From Acidobacteriota bacterium (GTDB lineage Bacteria > Acidobacteriota > Thermoanaerobaculia > Multivoradales > J023): a DNA stretch of 64,000 bases. The DNA lies in NCBI GenBank assembly GCA_029263315.1, contig JAJCXR010000050.1:172247-236246 (forward strand), written 5' to 3'. Below the pieces are notes generated by a model. It searched no databases. It was given only the letters and a program-made list of their open reading frames with translations, and had not been told where the DNA came from. This document shows positions 18,000-25,632 of the stretch, one piece after another (within the stretch, counting starts at the first letter, position 1; each line of letters begins with the position of its first letter). The position numbers and the translations under genes are program-made.

Positions 18000-18354
18000 G
18001 TCCATCTCCTCCGTCGTCGGGGGCCCCATCAAAGCTATCCGCCAGGCCCGGGTTCTCCACCATGAATTTCAGCGAGGTCAGTCGCCTTGCCCACAAAGCG
18101 CTGTACTCCGATGTCCAACGGTCGTAAATCAACTGGATCGGTACCACGTTGAAATACAACCGCCGGGTGCGTCCTTCCTTCTTCGACACCACCAAATCCG
18201 CCTCCTCCAACACCTTCAAATGCTTCATGACACCGATGCGACTCATCTCGAAAAAAGCGCAGACATCGTTGACACTGGCTCCCGGCTGTCGCTTCAGGAT
18301 GTCGAGAATGCGCCGTCGGGCGGCACTGGCCAAGGCGTGGAAGGTGGCGTCCAT
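17992..18354 (-). CDS. ArsR-family winged-helix repressor
   Basis: A 120-residue regulator with a winged HTH: HALASAARRRILDILKRQPG, SVNDVCAFFEMSRIGVMKHL, LEEADLVVSKKEGRTRRLYF. It lacks the Cys-rich metal motif of classic ArsR, which fits the SRPBCC-linked subgroup. The frame runs back to 18432, but the Met at 18354 (MDATFHALASAA) is chosen because a perfect operator palindrome lies at 18374-18389, which would otherwise be coding. It overlaps the SRPBCC start and should autoregulate the pair. Confidence 0.9.
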   Translation of the reverse strand: MDATFHALASAARRRILDILKRQPGASVNDVCAFFEMSRIGVMKHLKVLEEADLVVSKKEGRTRRLYFNVVPIQLIYDRWTSEYSALWARRLTSLKFMVENPGLADSFDGAPDDGGDGHG

Positions 18355-18373
18355 GGGGTCGGTGACACTCAAA

Positions 18374-18389
18374 GTAACCAAATGGTTAC
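18374..18389. promoter_or_regulatory. ArsR operator palindrome
   Basis: GTAACCAAATGGTTAC has perfect 6-bp arms and a 4-bp AT centre. It is placed 20 bp upstream of the arsR start chosen here. Position and symmetry fit autorepression by the encoded winged-helix protein. Confidence 0.75.
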
Positions 18390-18534
18390 ATATTTGATGT
18401 GGAGGCGTCAAGGGGGGGGGAAGACGATTCACTTTTGACTCGAATCAGGTCAGGGTCGGGATCAAGAACGGCTGGGTGAGGTGGCGGCGACTTCCCTAGC
18501 CGTCGAGGCTGGCAAGACCTGGGCGGACACGGGC

Positions 18535-19026
18535 CTAGTGAACAAGACTCAAGGGCAACGGGAGGCCTGCCGGGCGGGTAAAAAGATGGAAGGCCACAAG
18601 AATGGAGGCAGCGTCGATCAAGGTCACCAAGATCAGCGTGATGGAGGCCCAGTACCGCGTGCCTCGCAGCCCCAGCCTCGCAGCTGGTCGACGCCGAACG
18701 GTGAGCGCCACGACGACGATGCAACATGTGATGGCACCAGCACCAAGGTTGCTCATCGCGACCACATACATCTCTCGGGGTTCGGGACCGTGACACCACG
18801 CCAACATCTGCCAGAAACCAAGGGTCCTCGACGCCGAGATTCCCGCCCATAGAAGAAGTGCCAAGTAAGTCAGCCCGCCGGATACTTCCGCAGCAGGCCT
18901 TATTCCGATGGACTCGGCCCTTCTCCCGGCGAACAAAGCAAGTAGCCACGCCGGCAGAAATTGGATCGCGGCCGCGCTAAGTGGCTGGCTGGCGAACAAG
19001 TACGCAAGATCTTCGGCCTTGGTCAT
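18535..19026 (-). CDS. Predicted four-helix membrane protein, unknown
   Basis: This 163-residue protein has hydrophobic segments at about residues 17-33, 49-66, 85-108 and 124-147, joined by short charged loops (GRRAES, TVRRRPAARLG). No known motif is visible. The start codon context is unremarkable. It is not clearly co-transcribed with its neighbours: 395 bp without a gene lie upstream and ~180 bp separate it from arsR. Coding potential is supported by membrane-protein periodicity, but I do not recognise a family. Confidence 0.55.
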   Translation of the reverse strand: MTKAEDLAYLFASQPLSAAAIQFLPAWLLALFAGRRAESIGIRPAAEVSGGLTYLALLLWAGISASRTLGFWQMLAWCHGPEPREMYVVAMSNLGAGAITCCIVVVALTVRRRPAARLGLRGTRYWASITLILVTLIDAASILVAFHLFTRPAGLPLPLSLVH

Positions 19027-19421
19027 GGACCTTTAGACCTTCGGCGGGCGGAGTCGGTTCCCGTGCTGTTGAATGCAAAAGAGCCCACAGCCTACACCCC
19101 ACACTTTCATCGATCCGGCAACAGCGCTCGTGTGGAGTCATCACCGTAACAGCTGTCGAAGACGGCAAAAATCTTAAGGCGTGGAAGTTCCTGAATAGGC
19201 TGGTGGGGGAATGGCTCAGTTTTCGGTTGGTGCCAACAGCGCCCCGCGACCTAGAAGCGGAACATGAACCATCAACAGAATCAGCCAAAGGCACGGCTAC
19301 CAATCTAGTAGCTTGGAAATAACTTCATCTACTAATCCAATACGCTCTGCGCGAAATTCTCCAGAGGGATAATTTCAGTAAGTTGAAAACCTATCTTTCG
19401 CGTATCTTAGAGATTCTAAGA
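19027..19421. other. Gene-free stretch
   Basis: These 395 bp become AT-rich after ~19310. Short open frames exist on both strands, but none has a plausible ribosome site or recognisable product. It probably carries the promoter of the 18535-19026 gene. Confidence 0.5.
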
Positions 19422-19847
19422 TCAACTCAATCTCGGTTCTGCCCAACCTTCGCTCATAGGCCTCCTAGATTCTGTATCTTCGCGACCCCTAGAAGGTCTC
19501 TCTTTCACTGCCTGATCTAAATCATCAGGCTTGGGAGCCATGTGCTTTATCCAATCGAAAGCGAATACTTCGAGTTGCTTCTTTGGCAGCTCACTGGCGA
19601 GTGCAGCGCTGAAGCCAGTGCTTGGCAATCCGGTTTCCTCTAGAACGACCAAGATGGTAAGCGGCGGGAGGTTGTGTAGGAGGCAGTACGATTGAATTGG
19701 TTCCAGAAGTTGACCCAGACCTCGGGCCGGAACACCCACAAGCTTGCCGACCATCTGGTATGTCAGAATCTGACGATTCCGAGCTGCGAGTCCGAGGACG
19801 GACCAAATCTGCGCGGAACGCTGCGACACGGACATGATGCTCATCAC
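19422..19847 (-). CDS. Conserved small protein with AdoMet/MGMT-like winged-helix look, unknown function
   Basis: The 141-residue protein carries a recognisable block, QILTYQMVGKLVGVPARGLG, then LLEPIQSYCLLHNLPPLTIL and TGLPSTGF. It resembles stand-alone short proteins in which a TYxxVAxxxG helix pair precedes a 'PPLTxLVV' strand. The first half recalls the winged-helix of alkyltransferase-like proteins, but no active-site PCHR-type Cys is present. The family identification is uncertain. The last ~40 residues are charged and probably disordered. A 46-codon membrane-peptide gene lies 79 bp upstream on the same strand. Confidence 0.6.
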   Translation of the reverse strand: MMSIMSVSQRSAQIWSVLGLAARNRQILTYQMVGKLVGVPARGLGQLLEPIQSYCLLHNLPPLTILVVLEETGLPSTGFSAALASELPKKQLEVFAFDWIKHMAPKPDDLDQAVKERPSRGREDTESRRPMSEGWAEPRLS

Positions 19848-19926
19848 TAGTCCTCATTAAAGATTCCAGACTTTTGGGCTTTGTTGTCCCATCCTCTTTT
19901 TCTTCTGCAGGCAGAGACCGTCAGTC

Positions 19927-20067
19927 TTAGTCCTTTCCTTTTTCGATTTCTAGCGCCTCACGTATCTTTCCAACATCATCAGCTATCTGAAACATCTTGA
20001 GCTGTGCGAACAGTAGAATCAAACCGATGAAACCAATCAGCATCAGAACCATGGTATTAAATTGCAT
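19927..20067 (-). CDS. 46-residue single-span membrane peptide
   Basis: A short open frame (ATG at 20067, TAA at 19927) encodes a peptide with an uninterrupted hydrophobic helix (residues ~6-22, core VLMLIGFIGLILLF) followed by a charged amphipathic helix (IADDVGKIREALEIEKGKD). This composition is far from random translation of neighbouring DNA. The ribosome site is weak (GTGAG 7 nt before ATG). It is upstream of, and on the same strand as, the 19422-19847 gene, so the two may be co-transcribed. Function is unknown; similar peptides regulate membrane complexes or act as toxins. Confidence 0.55.
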   Translation of the reverse strand: MQFNTMVLMLIGFIGLILLFAQLKMFQIADDVGKIREALEIEKGKD

Positions 20068-20230
20068 TTGTGCTCACTTAGTCGAAGCAGTGAATATCTC
20101 GGAGACTTTTGGCGACTCTGGGATTCGTCAGCAGCTCTTGGGCATCGTAGAGAACCCGTAACGCTAAAATTAGACGCGTAACTCGTCCCCAAAAAGGATC
20201 ACGATCGGACGATTGCCCCAGTCCGACAGC

Positions 20231-22351
20231 CTACGGCACCGCCGCCGACCAACCCTCCACCCCACCGGACTCAAACCCACCCCGGAACAACAGCCCGGCC
20301 GGCACAGGACGCAAACCGCGCAGGGCGATATCGTCGAGGTGCCAACCGTCGGCGGTGGTGAAGCTGTCGCTCTGTAGACGGAAGCGGAAGCGGACGTTGG
20401 GTTGGCCGTCGAGCTGGGGCAGGGGGATCTCTTGCCGCTGCCAAGTTTGGTCGCGGTCTTCGCCGCTGTAGATGCCGACGTCTTGCCAACTGGTGCCGCC
20501 ATCGAGGGAGACGTCTAGCCATCCGTAGTCGCGGTGCTGCTCGATGTCGAAGAGGTGGTGAAATACCAAGACGACGTCTTCGAGCTCTGTCAAGTCGAGG
20601 GTGGGTGAGGTCAGGGAGACCTCGGTGCTGGTGGCGTAGTTACTGCCGGGGCTGTCGCTCCAGGCATTGGGCGGGCTGAGGGATATTTCGTCACTGGGAG
20701 CCCAGGGTGGATCGGCACTCCAGGCGACGGGGTCGCCATCGACGGGGTCGCCAGCGGCCATCGTCTTCAAGGCCCGACACAAGGCCGAAAACTGCTCAGC
20801 GGTCAACGACGCGGTCTCGACGGCATCCTCGAATACCTTCGCATTCAGGCGCTGCCTTTGGCCACAGCGCAGGGTCAAAGGACCCAGGTCTTCACTGACC
20901 AGCTCCCAGTCGGCGCTGCCCAACCACGGATGGGGATCACCGGGGATCATGAGCCAGCAGCCGGTTTCCGATTCCCGTTCAACGGCCAGCCACTCGACGC
21001 CCAAGTCGGCGCTCTGCGGCAAAGCATAGAGCTTGCCGACGCTCGGCCTCTGAGGGGCAGCTTGATGCTCTCGCTGCGCCCCCTGACTCTGTTGAAGCCG
21101 CCGATAAGCCTGGCCAGTGCTCTGCAGCAGCTCGTCTCGCCGATCTTTCATCACCTGTCTCCTCACCGCGCGCGGAGGTGATTCCCAAACACCCCTCGAA
21201 TTGGAGGTGCTCAGGCATTTCTGAGTCGCTCGCCGAATCGTCGTAAAGAGATCTGGAATACGCTCCCTGGGAATTTCCAATGTCCTGGACAACTCACGAT
21301 GGGAGGGCAGGTTGTCTTCCAACAACTTCCATGCCATCCCTTGGTCTCCACTTTCTACGTCGGACATGGCAAATTCCTTCAGATACCTCCAAAGTTTCAA
21401 CAGATGTTTCCGTGTCCTCTGCTGCCCTGCAAAAGATTCGAGCCTTTTCTCGATGCAGGTCGAAAGGACGGTGAAACCCTGCCGATCATCCAAATCGCTG
21501 TCGATCTGAAAGGTGGCCACCATCGGCCACATCTCCTCATCGCCTATCAATTGGCTGCCATCCCCATGGCGCCACAGGGTGGCCCAGCGCTTGCGTGCAT
21601 CCGCTTTCAAAGGTTCGATGATATCGCGACATCGAAAGGTGCTCAGCCCTTCTTTTTCGAGAGCCAACAGACGAGCCCGAAACTTTTGTACCACCAAACC
21701 AAAACGTGGTCCTCGGGCCGTCATCAGCTCGGCGAGCAACGCATCATTCCAACGTGCCACGATCGGAGTCAAATCTATCTTATCTGCGCCTACATCGTGT
21801 TTCTCCGGATCCGGCGCAAATCCTAATAATGTGTCGTTGTAAAAGCGGCGGTGCTCCTCCAGCACAAACAGTCGTTGCTCGGCGATGCTCTCCTCTGCAG
21901 CACGGCGAAAGACCCTGAAAACCCGAAAACCCAATGGATCATTTCGCTTCTGGCGGTCGTGTACAAAATTGCGAACATTGCGTCGCACCAAGCCGTCGAC
22001 ATTTCCCTTGGCCTCGAGTTGAGCCATCAAGCTACGCAGGCGATCGATGAACACATAGACATAACAGTCGGTGGTCAGCTCTTCGAGGGCATCCCCCTCT
22101 CCATTTCCCGCCGTCGGCGCCGACGCCCACCAACGTTGGTAACCCACCAAACCCAGCACACCCGGTGAAGCATCCCGCAGGCCACGGCGCCGAATCTCCC
22201 ACTGTAAAGAGCCCCTCAAGGTCTTGAGAACCTGATCCAGGCCCTCGCGGGAAGGCGTCTCTGCTTGCTGATCCAAGGAATTCAAAAATTCTGTGTACGG
22301 CTGAATCCGATGCCGGTGAACACCAGGACCCTGCCCAGTAAACGAAGTCAT
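20231..22351 (-). CDS. Sigma-factor-like protein fused to secreted-type beta-sandwich domain
   Basis: About 706 residues; the frame continues to a TTG at 22414, so the start is uncertain. The N-terminal ~400 residues are helical and polar. A TTDCYVYVFIDRLRSLM/VRRNVRNFVHDRQKR stretch resembles sigma region 2, and SHRELSRTLEIPRERIPDLF resembles a region 4 HTH. A middle beta-rich block follows. The last ~170 residues are of the kind found in secreted proteases: FHHLFDIEQHRDYGWLDVSL, GWHLDDIAL, and a GFESGGVEGWS tail. No signal peptide is visible. The mixture of a cytosolic-type and an exported-type half is odd; roles are inferred by resemblance only. Confidence 0.65.
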   Translation of the reverse strand: MTSFTGQGPGVHRHRIQPYTEFLNSLDQQAETPSREGLDQVLKTLRGSLQWEIRRRGLRDASPGVLGLVGYQRWWASAPTAGNGEGDALEELTTDCYVYVFIDRLRSLMAQLEAKGNVDGLVRRNVRNFVHDRQKRNDPLGFRVFRVFRRAAEESIAEQRLFVLEEHRRFYNDTLLGFAPDPEKHDVGADKIDLTPIVARWNDALLAELMTARGPRFGLVVQKFRARLLALEKEGLSTFRCRDIIEPLKADARKRWATLWRHGDGSQLIGDEEMWPMVATFQIDSDLDDRQGFTVLSTCIEKRLESFAGQQRTRKHLLKLWRYLKEFAMSDVESGDQGMAWKLLEDNLPSHRELSRTLEIPRERIPDLFTTIRRATQKCLSTSNSRGVWESPPRAVRRQVMKDRRDELLQSTGQAYRRLQQSQGAQREHQAAPQRPSVGKLYALPQSADLGVEWLAVERESETGCWLMIPGDPHPWLGSADWELVSEDLGPLTLRCGQRQRLNAKVFEDAVETASLTAEQFSALCRALKTMAAGDPVDGDPVAWSADPPWAPSDEISLSPPNAWSDSPGSNYATSTEVSLTSPTLDLTELEDVVLVFHHLFDIEQHRDYGWLDVSLDGGTSWQDVGIYSGEDRDQTWQRQEIPLPQLDGQPNVRFRFRLQSDSFTTADGWHLDDIALRGLRPVPAGLLFRGGFESGGVEGWSAAVP

Positions 22352-22791
22352 TCTCTGGCAACCCCCATCACTCAGTAGATTGTTTCCCCGGCGATCTACC
22401 TTCATAGACACCAAAGCACCGAGAAGTGTTGAATCGATTCACCTGGCCAACAGATATCGATTCTTTCGCCTATACCTAAATTACAATAAAGACAATGCGA
22501 CTTCGTGGATGGTCTCGTGCACCCGCAATTCCCCTCACCCGAAGCCACTAGACGAAATTTATTTCCGGTAAACCCAGCCACCGGAAGCGAAGTGGCCGTT
22601 AGTAACTTGTAGACCTCGTTAGATAGTTTGATTCGGTCTTAGCGCTTCAAAGCAACGTTGCCTCACAGCGCCCCGCCTTAGGGCGGCCTGCAAACGCTGA
22701 ACCTATGTTCGGAACGGCAGGAGTGCGTAAAAACATTTTTATAGCTCCCGCTGTCCCGCGCATGCAACGACATGAGCGAGAGGACGCAAGT
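22352..22791. other. Divergent intergenic region
   Basis: This 440-bp stretch lies between the sigma-like gene and the repeat protein. It is noticeably AT-richer than the window average (22420-22520) and must contain both promoters. I see no convincing operator, RNA or peptide gene. Confidence 0.5.
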
Positions 22792-24168
22792 ATGTTCACT
22801 TTCGATCGTTTTTTCTTTTCTTTCCGGATGCAACTGATTCTTATTTCCCTGCTGGCCCCAACGGCATTCACCTCGACTCTCCTGGCAGCAACCACCGATT
22901 CAAGATCAAATCGTGCTCCGCAGCATGATTGCTCCGTGGCGCTACCGATGGACGGTGACCCGTGGGTCGACGATCACCTGGGACCCAATGAGCATCGCCT
23001 CTTCGCCATCGACCTCGATCACCAAGGACTGCTCAACGCCGAGGCCAACCGCCTGGGACCCGGCGACGCGCTACCTAGCTTAGAAGTCCTCGACGACCAG
23101 TGCCGCCCCCTGAGAGGAGCCTTCGCCATGCACCGGGCCCAGCGCAGCGCCATCATCGGCCACCCTGCGACCTACTTCCTGAGGGTCAGCGCCCCGCCCC
23201 GGAGCCGCCCCACCAACTTTCGGCTACAGGTGGCCTTTGCGCCGTTAAAAGGGCTGACCACCGCCCATGCCTTGCCCGAAGCGCTCGAAGAGCCCATGGA
23301 CGAATGGGAAGAGCTGGTTGGCACCAACAACGGCCTGCTGGCCAACGGCGGCGGCGCCCTGCCCGAGGAGCTCGAGGAGCCCATGGACGAATGGGAGGAG
23401 TTGGTCGGCACCAACAACAGCTTGCTGGCCAACGGCGGCGGTCCCCTGCCCGAAGAGCTCGAAGAGCCCATGGACGAATGGGAGGAGTTGGTCGGCACCA
23501 ACAACAGCTTGCTGGCCAACGACGGCGGTCCCCTGCCTGAGGAGCTCGAGGAGCCCATGGACGAATGGGAGGAGCTGGTCGGCACCAACAACAGCTTGCT
23601 GGCCAACGGCGGCGGTCCCTTGCCCGAGGAGCTCGAAGAGCCCATGGACGAATGGGAAGAGCTGGTCGGCGGCGACAATCTGCCTTTGTTGGCGGCGTTC
23701 TCCGATTGGCGTCGTGACCAGAGCCGCCAATCGACGCACTCCAGTGCCGGACGTTGGCAGACCCTCCTGGAGACGAGCCTGTGCCCCCGCACCCACCACG
23801 ACGACCACAGCGACACCTTGGGCTGCGCCAGCCCCATCCTGTTGGGCGGCAGTCTACGCTCCGAGCTCGAGCCACTCACCGTCGATGACCGCGACACCTA
23901 TACCTTCGTCGTCGCACGTCGGGCCCGGGTAATCCTCCAATCCGGCGGTGACCTCGACCTGCGGGCGGTGCTGATCGACGCCAGTGGCCAACGCCTGGTG
24001 CTAGGGGATTCCAAGGGTGGTTTCGAGCCTGGCGATTTCCATCTCGATCTGACCTTGCAGCAGGGTCGCTATTACTTGCGGGTCGACAGCGCCAGCCAGC
24101 AAGTGGGCCCCTACGTGCTCGACAGCGCGGTCGTTCCAGAGGGATGGCAAATGGCCTCCGATTACTGA
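22792..24168 (+). CDS. Secreted protein with five 29-residue acidic repeats and PPC-like domains
   Basis: A 458-residue protein starting at the Met at 22792 (AGAGGA just upstream); an earlier in-frame Met at 22705 would bury the signal peptide. A hydrophobic leader (RMQLILISLLAPTAF...) ends near LLAA. A PPC-like beta-domain (residues ~30-150) is followed by the repeat array (23272-23670), then a second PPC-like domain near the C-terminus (DRDTYTFVVARRARVILQSG ... GRYYLRVDS). PPC domains normally follow secreted proteases, but no protease domain is present. Each repeat contains EPMDEWEELVG, which is strongly acidic. It could act as an adhesin or ligand scaffold; function is unknown. Confidence 0.75.
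   Translation: MFTFDRFFFSFRMQLILISLLAPTAFTSTLLAATTDSRSNRAPQHDCSVALPMDGDPWVDDHLGPNEHRLFAIDLDHQGLLNAEANRLGPGDALPSLEVLDDQCRPLRGAFAMHRAQRSAIIGHPATYFLRVSAPPRSRPTNFRLQVAFAPLKGLTTAHALPEALEEPMDEWEELVGTNNGLLANGGGALPEELEEPMDEWEELVGTNNSLLANGGGPLPEELEEPMDEWEELVGTNNSLLANDGGPLPEELEEPMDEWEELVGTNNSLLANGGGPLPEELEEPMDEWEELVGGDNLPLLAAFSDWRRDQSRQSTHSSAGRWQTLLETSLCPRTHHDDHSDTLGCASPILLGGSLRSELEPLTVDDRDTYTFVVARRARVILQSGGDLDLRAVLIDASGQRLVLGDSKGGFEPGDFHLDLTLQQGRYYLRVDSASQQVGPYVLDSAVVPEGWQMASDY
23272..23670 (+). repeat. Five 87-bp coding tandem repeats
   Basis: Units begin at 23272, 23359, 23446, 23533 and 23620; the fifth is cut after ~50 bp. Each encodes LPEELEEPMDEWEELVG plus TNNSLLANGGGP. The copies are nearly identical in DNA, pointing to recent expansion or ongoing homogenisation. 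Confidence 0.95.
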
Positions 24169-24437
24169 TCGCCAACGATCATCTGGCCAAGCCGGGTGCG
24201 AGCCACCACCTTTTCGGCCCGCATACGGCTTGGTCGTCTTTTGATTTCACATCGGCTCACCATCGCAAATGATCCCATCTCCCCCATGACGGCGCGTTAA
24301 CCTGTTGAAAGCAGATGCAATCGGCACTATCCAGATTGCTTTTGTGTCTTCGCAACCTACGCTGGACGTCACAGTATCGACCGGTAGTTGCGGCACCCAG
24401 GTCTCGACAAACATACGATCAGCTGGAGATGAACTTT

Positions 24438-24677
24438 ATGAACTCCAAGATGTGGCAACGGGTCAAGTGCGTGGTAGATCCTATTCTCGAATGTGATCGG
24501 CAGAGCTGGCCGCTTCTTCTCGTGGAGTCTTGCGGCGATGACGTCGATGTCTTCCTACAAGCCTCCTCTCTGCTGGAAGCCAGCCAACGCCTGGGGAGCT
24601 TCATTGAGCGTCCCCTGATCGACCTTCATGCCCCTAGCCCCAGAGCGTCCGAGATCCTCAGGCAGCACCTAGTGTAG
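24438..24677 (+). CDS. Orphan N-terminal module of a sigma-linked Ser/Thr kinase
   Basis: The 79-residue product begins MNSKMWQRVKCVVDPILECD and continues WPLLLVESCGDDVDVFLQAS, SLLEASQRLGSFIERPLI. This matches the helical N-terminus that precedes the kinase domain in Ser/Thr kinases encoded next to TIGR02999-type ECF sigma genes (pattern W-x-R-V ... A-x-L-x-x-x-C-G-D-D ... S-L-L ... G-S-F-L-E-x-P). Here the frame stops before any kinase motif. GGAG lies 9 nt before the ATG. It precedes an ECF sigma gene, so it is either a decayed kinase or a stand-alone regulatory module. Confidence 0.6.
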   Translation: MNSKMWQRVKCVVDPILECDRQSWPLLLVESCGDDVDVFLQASSLLEASQRLGSFIERPLIDLHAPSPRASEILRQHLV

Positions 24678-24825
24678 TGCGGCGGATCTGCTTTGCAGTG
24701 GCCTTGACCAGTGACGATGGCCTACCCTCCATAGACCATCGTCACTCCCTACAGATTCTGTGAATGCACTATTTGCGTCCCAACATGATCCCCTTTTGCT
24801 CCGCTTGTCGCGTTATCCTTATGAC

Positions 24826-25446
24826 ATGACAAATCTACAGAGCAACGACTCGAAGGACGCCACAGGCCCTCTCACGGAACCTCCAGTGACAGATCACAGC
24901 CATGAAGTCACCCTCTTGTTGTTGCAATGGAGTGACGGCGACAAAGAGGCTTTGAGTCAATTGATGCCATTGGTTTGTCGTGAGTTGCGCAACCTTGCGA
25001 AGAATTACCTCGACAAGGAGAACCGCGCCCACACGCTCCAACCCACTGCCCTGGTCAACGAGGTCTATTTGCGTCTCCACGACCGGCGGACGGTGAGCTG
25101 GAAGAATTCAGCCCACTTCTTTGGCTTTGCAGCGACCACCATGCGGCGCATTCTTGTTGATCACGCGAGAAGCCATCGGCGGGCCAAGCGGGGCGACGGC
25201 ATTCGTCCCATGCCACTGGACGAGTCCTTGGACTTGATTCAGGAGCAAAATTTGGATCTGGTGAAACTGGATGACGCCCTCAACCTGCTGGCGGAAATGG
25301 ATCCACGACAAGCACAGATCGTCGAGCTTCGTTTTTTTGTCGGTCTGACGGTGGAAGAAACCGCCGCCGTCCTCGAGATCTCTCCCCCCACCGTCAAGCG
25401 AGAGTGGCGCATGGCCCGGCTGTGGCTCTTCCGTGAGCTCAGCTAG
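24826..25446 (+). CDS. ECF RNA polymerase sigma factor (TIGR02999-like)
   Basis: The protein is 206 residues from the Met at 24826 (an upstream Met at 24760 is less likely). Region 2 runs VTLLLLQWSDGDKEALSQL to THAARSH-like RRILVDHARSHRR; the block LQPTALVNEVYLRLHDR is diagnostic of the acidobacterial/planctomycete ECF group. Region 4 HTH is GLTVEETAAVLEISPPTVKR. It would direct RNA polymerase to a stress or envelope regulon. Its usual partner kinase is missing; only the 79-residue module upstream is present. Confidence 0.93.
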   Translation: MTNLQSNDSKDATGPLTEPPVTDHSHEVTLLLLQWSDGDKEALSQLMPLVCRELRNLAKNYLDKENRAHTLQPTALVNEVYLRLHDRRTVSWKNSAHFFGFAATTMRRILVDHARSHRRAKRGDGIRPMPLDESLDLIQEQNLDLVKLDDALNLLAEMDPRQAQIVELRFFVGLTVEETAAVLEISPPTVKREWRMARLWLFRELS

Positions 25447-25632
25447 TTCCCATCCGAGAAAGCGATGTGACGCGGGAGCCCTTCGGCTGCTTCTGAGCTC
25501 CGAGATCACCGGGACAAGACACCTATTCAATTGGGAACGCCAGTCAATGCCGTTGTGACGCATCGGTCGATGCTTCTATAATCGCCCATCGGCCCACCAA
25601 CCACAGCCCCAACGGCGGCCTCTCCAATTCGG

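Noticed and set aside
18981..19322. Plus-strand 113-codon frame in the gene-free stretch
   Set aside because: No ribosome site, no hydrophobic or domain pattern, and it overlaps a better membrane-protein gene.
23172..23897. Minus-strand repetitive proteins opposite the repeat gene
   Set aside because: They simply mirror the 87-bp coding repeats; the plus strand has the signal peptide and domains.
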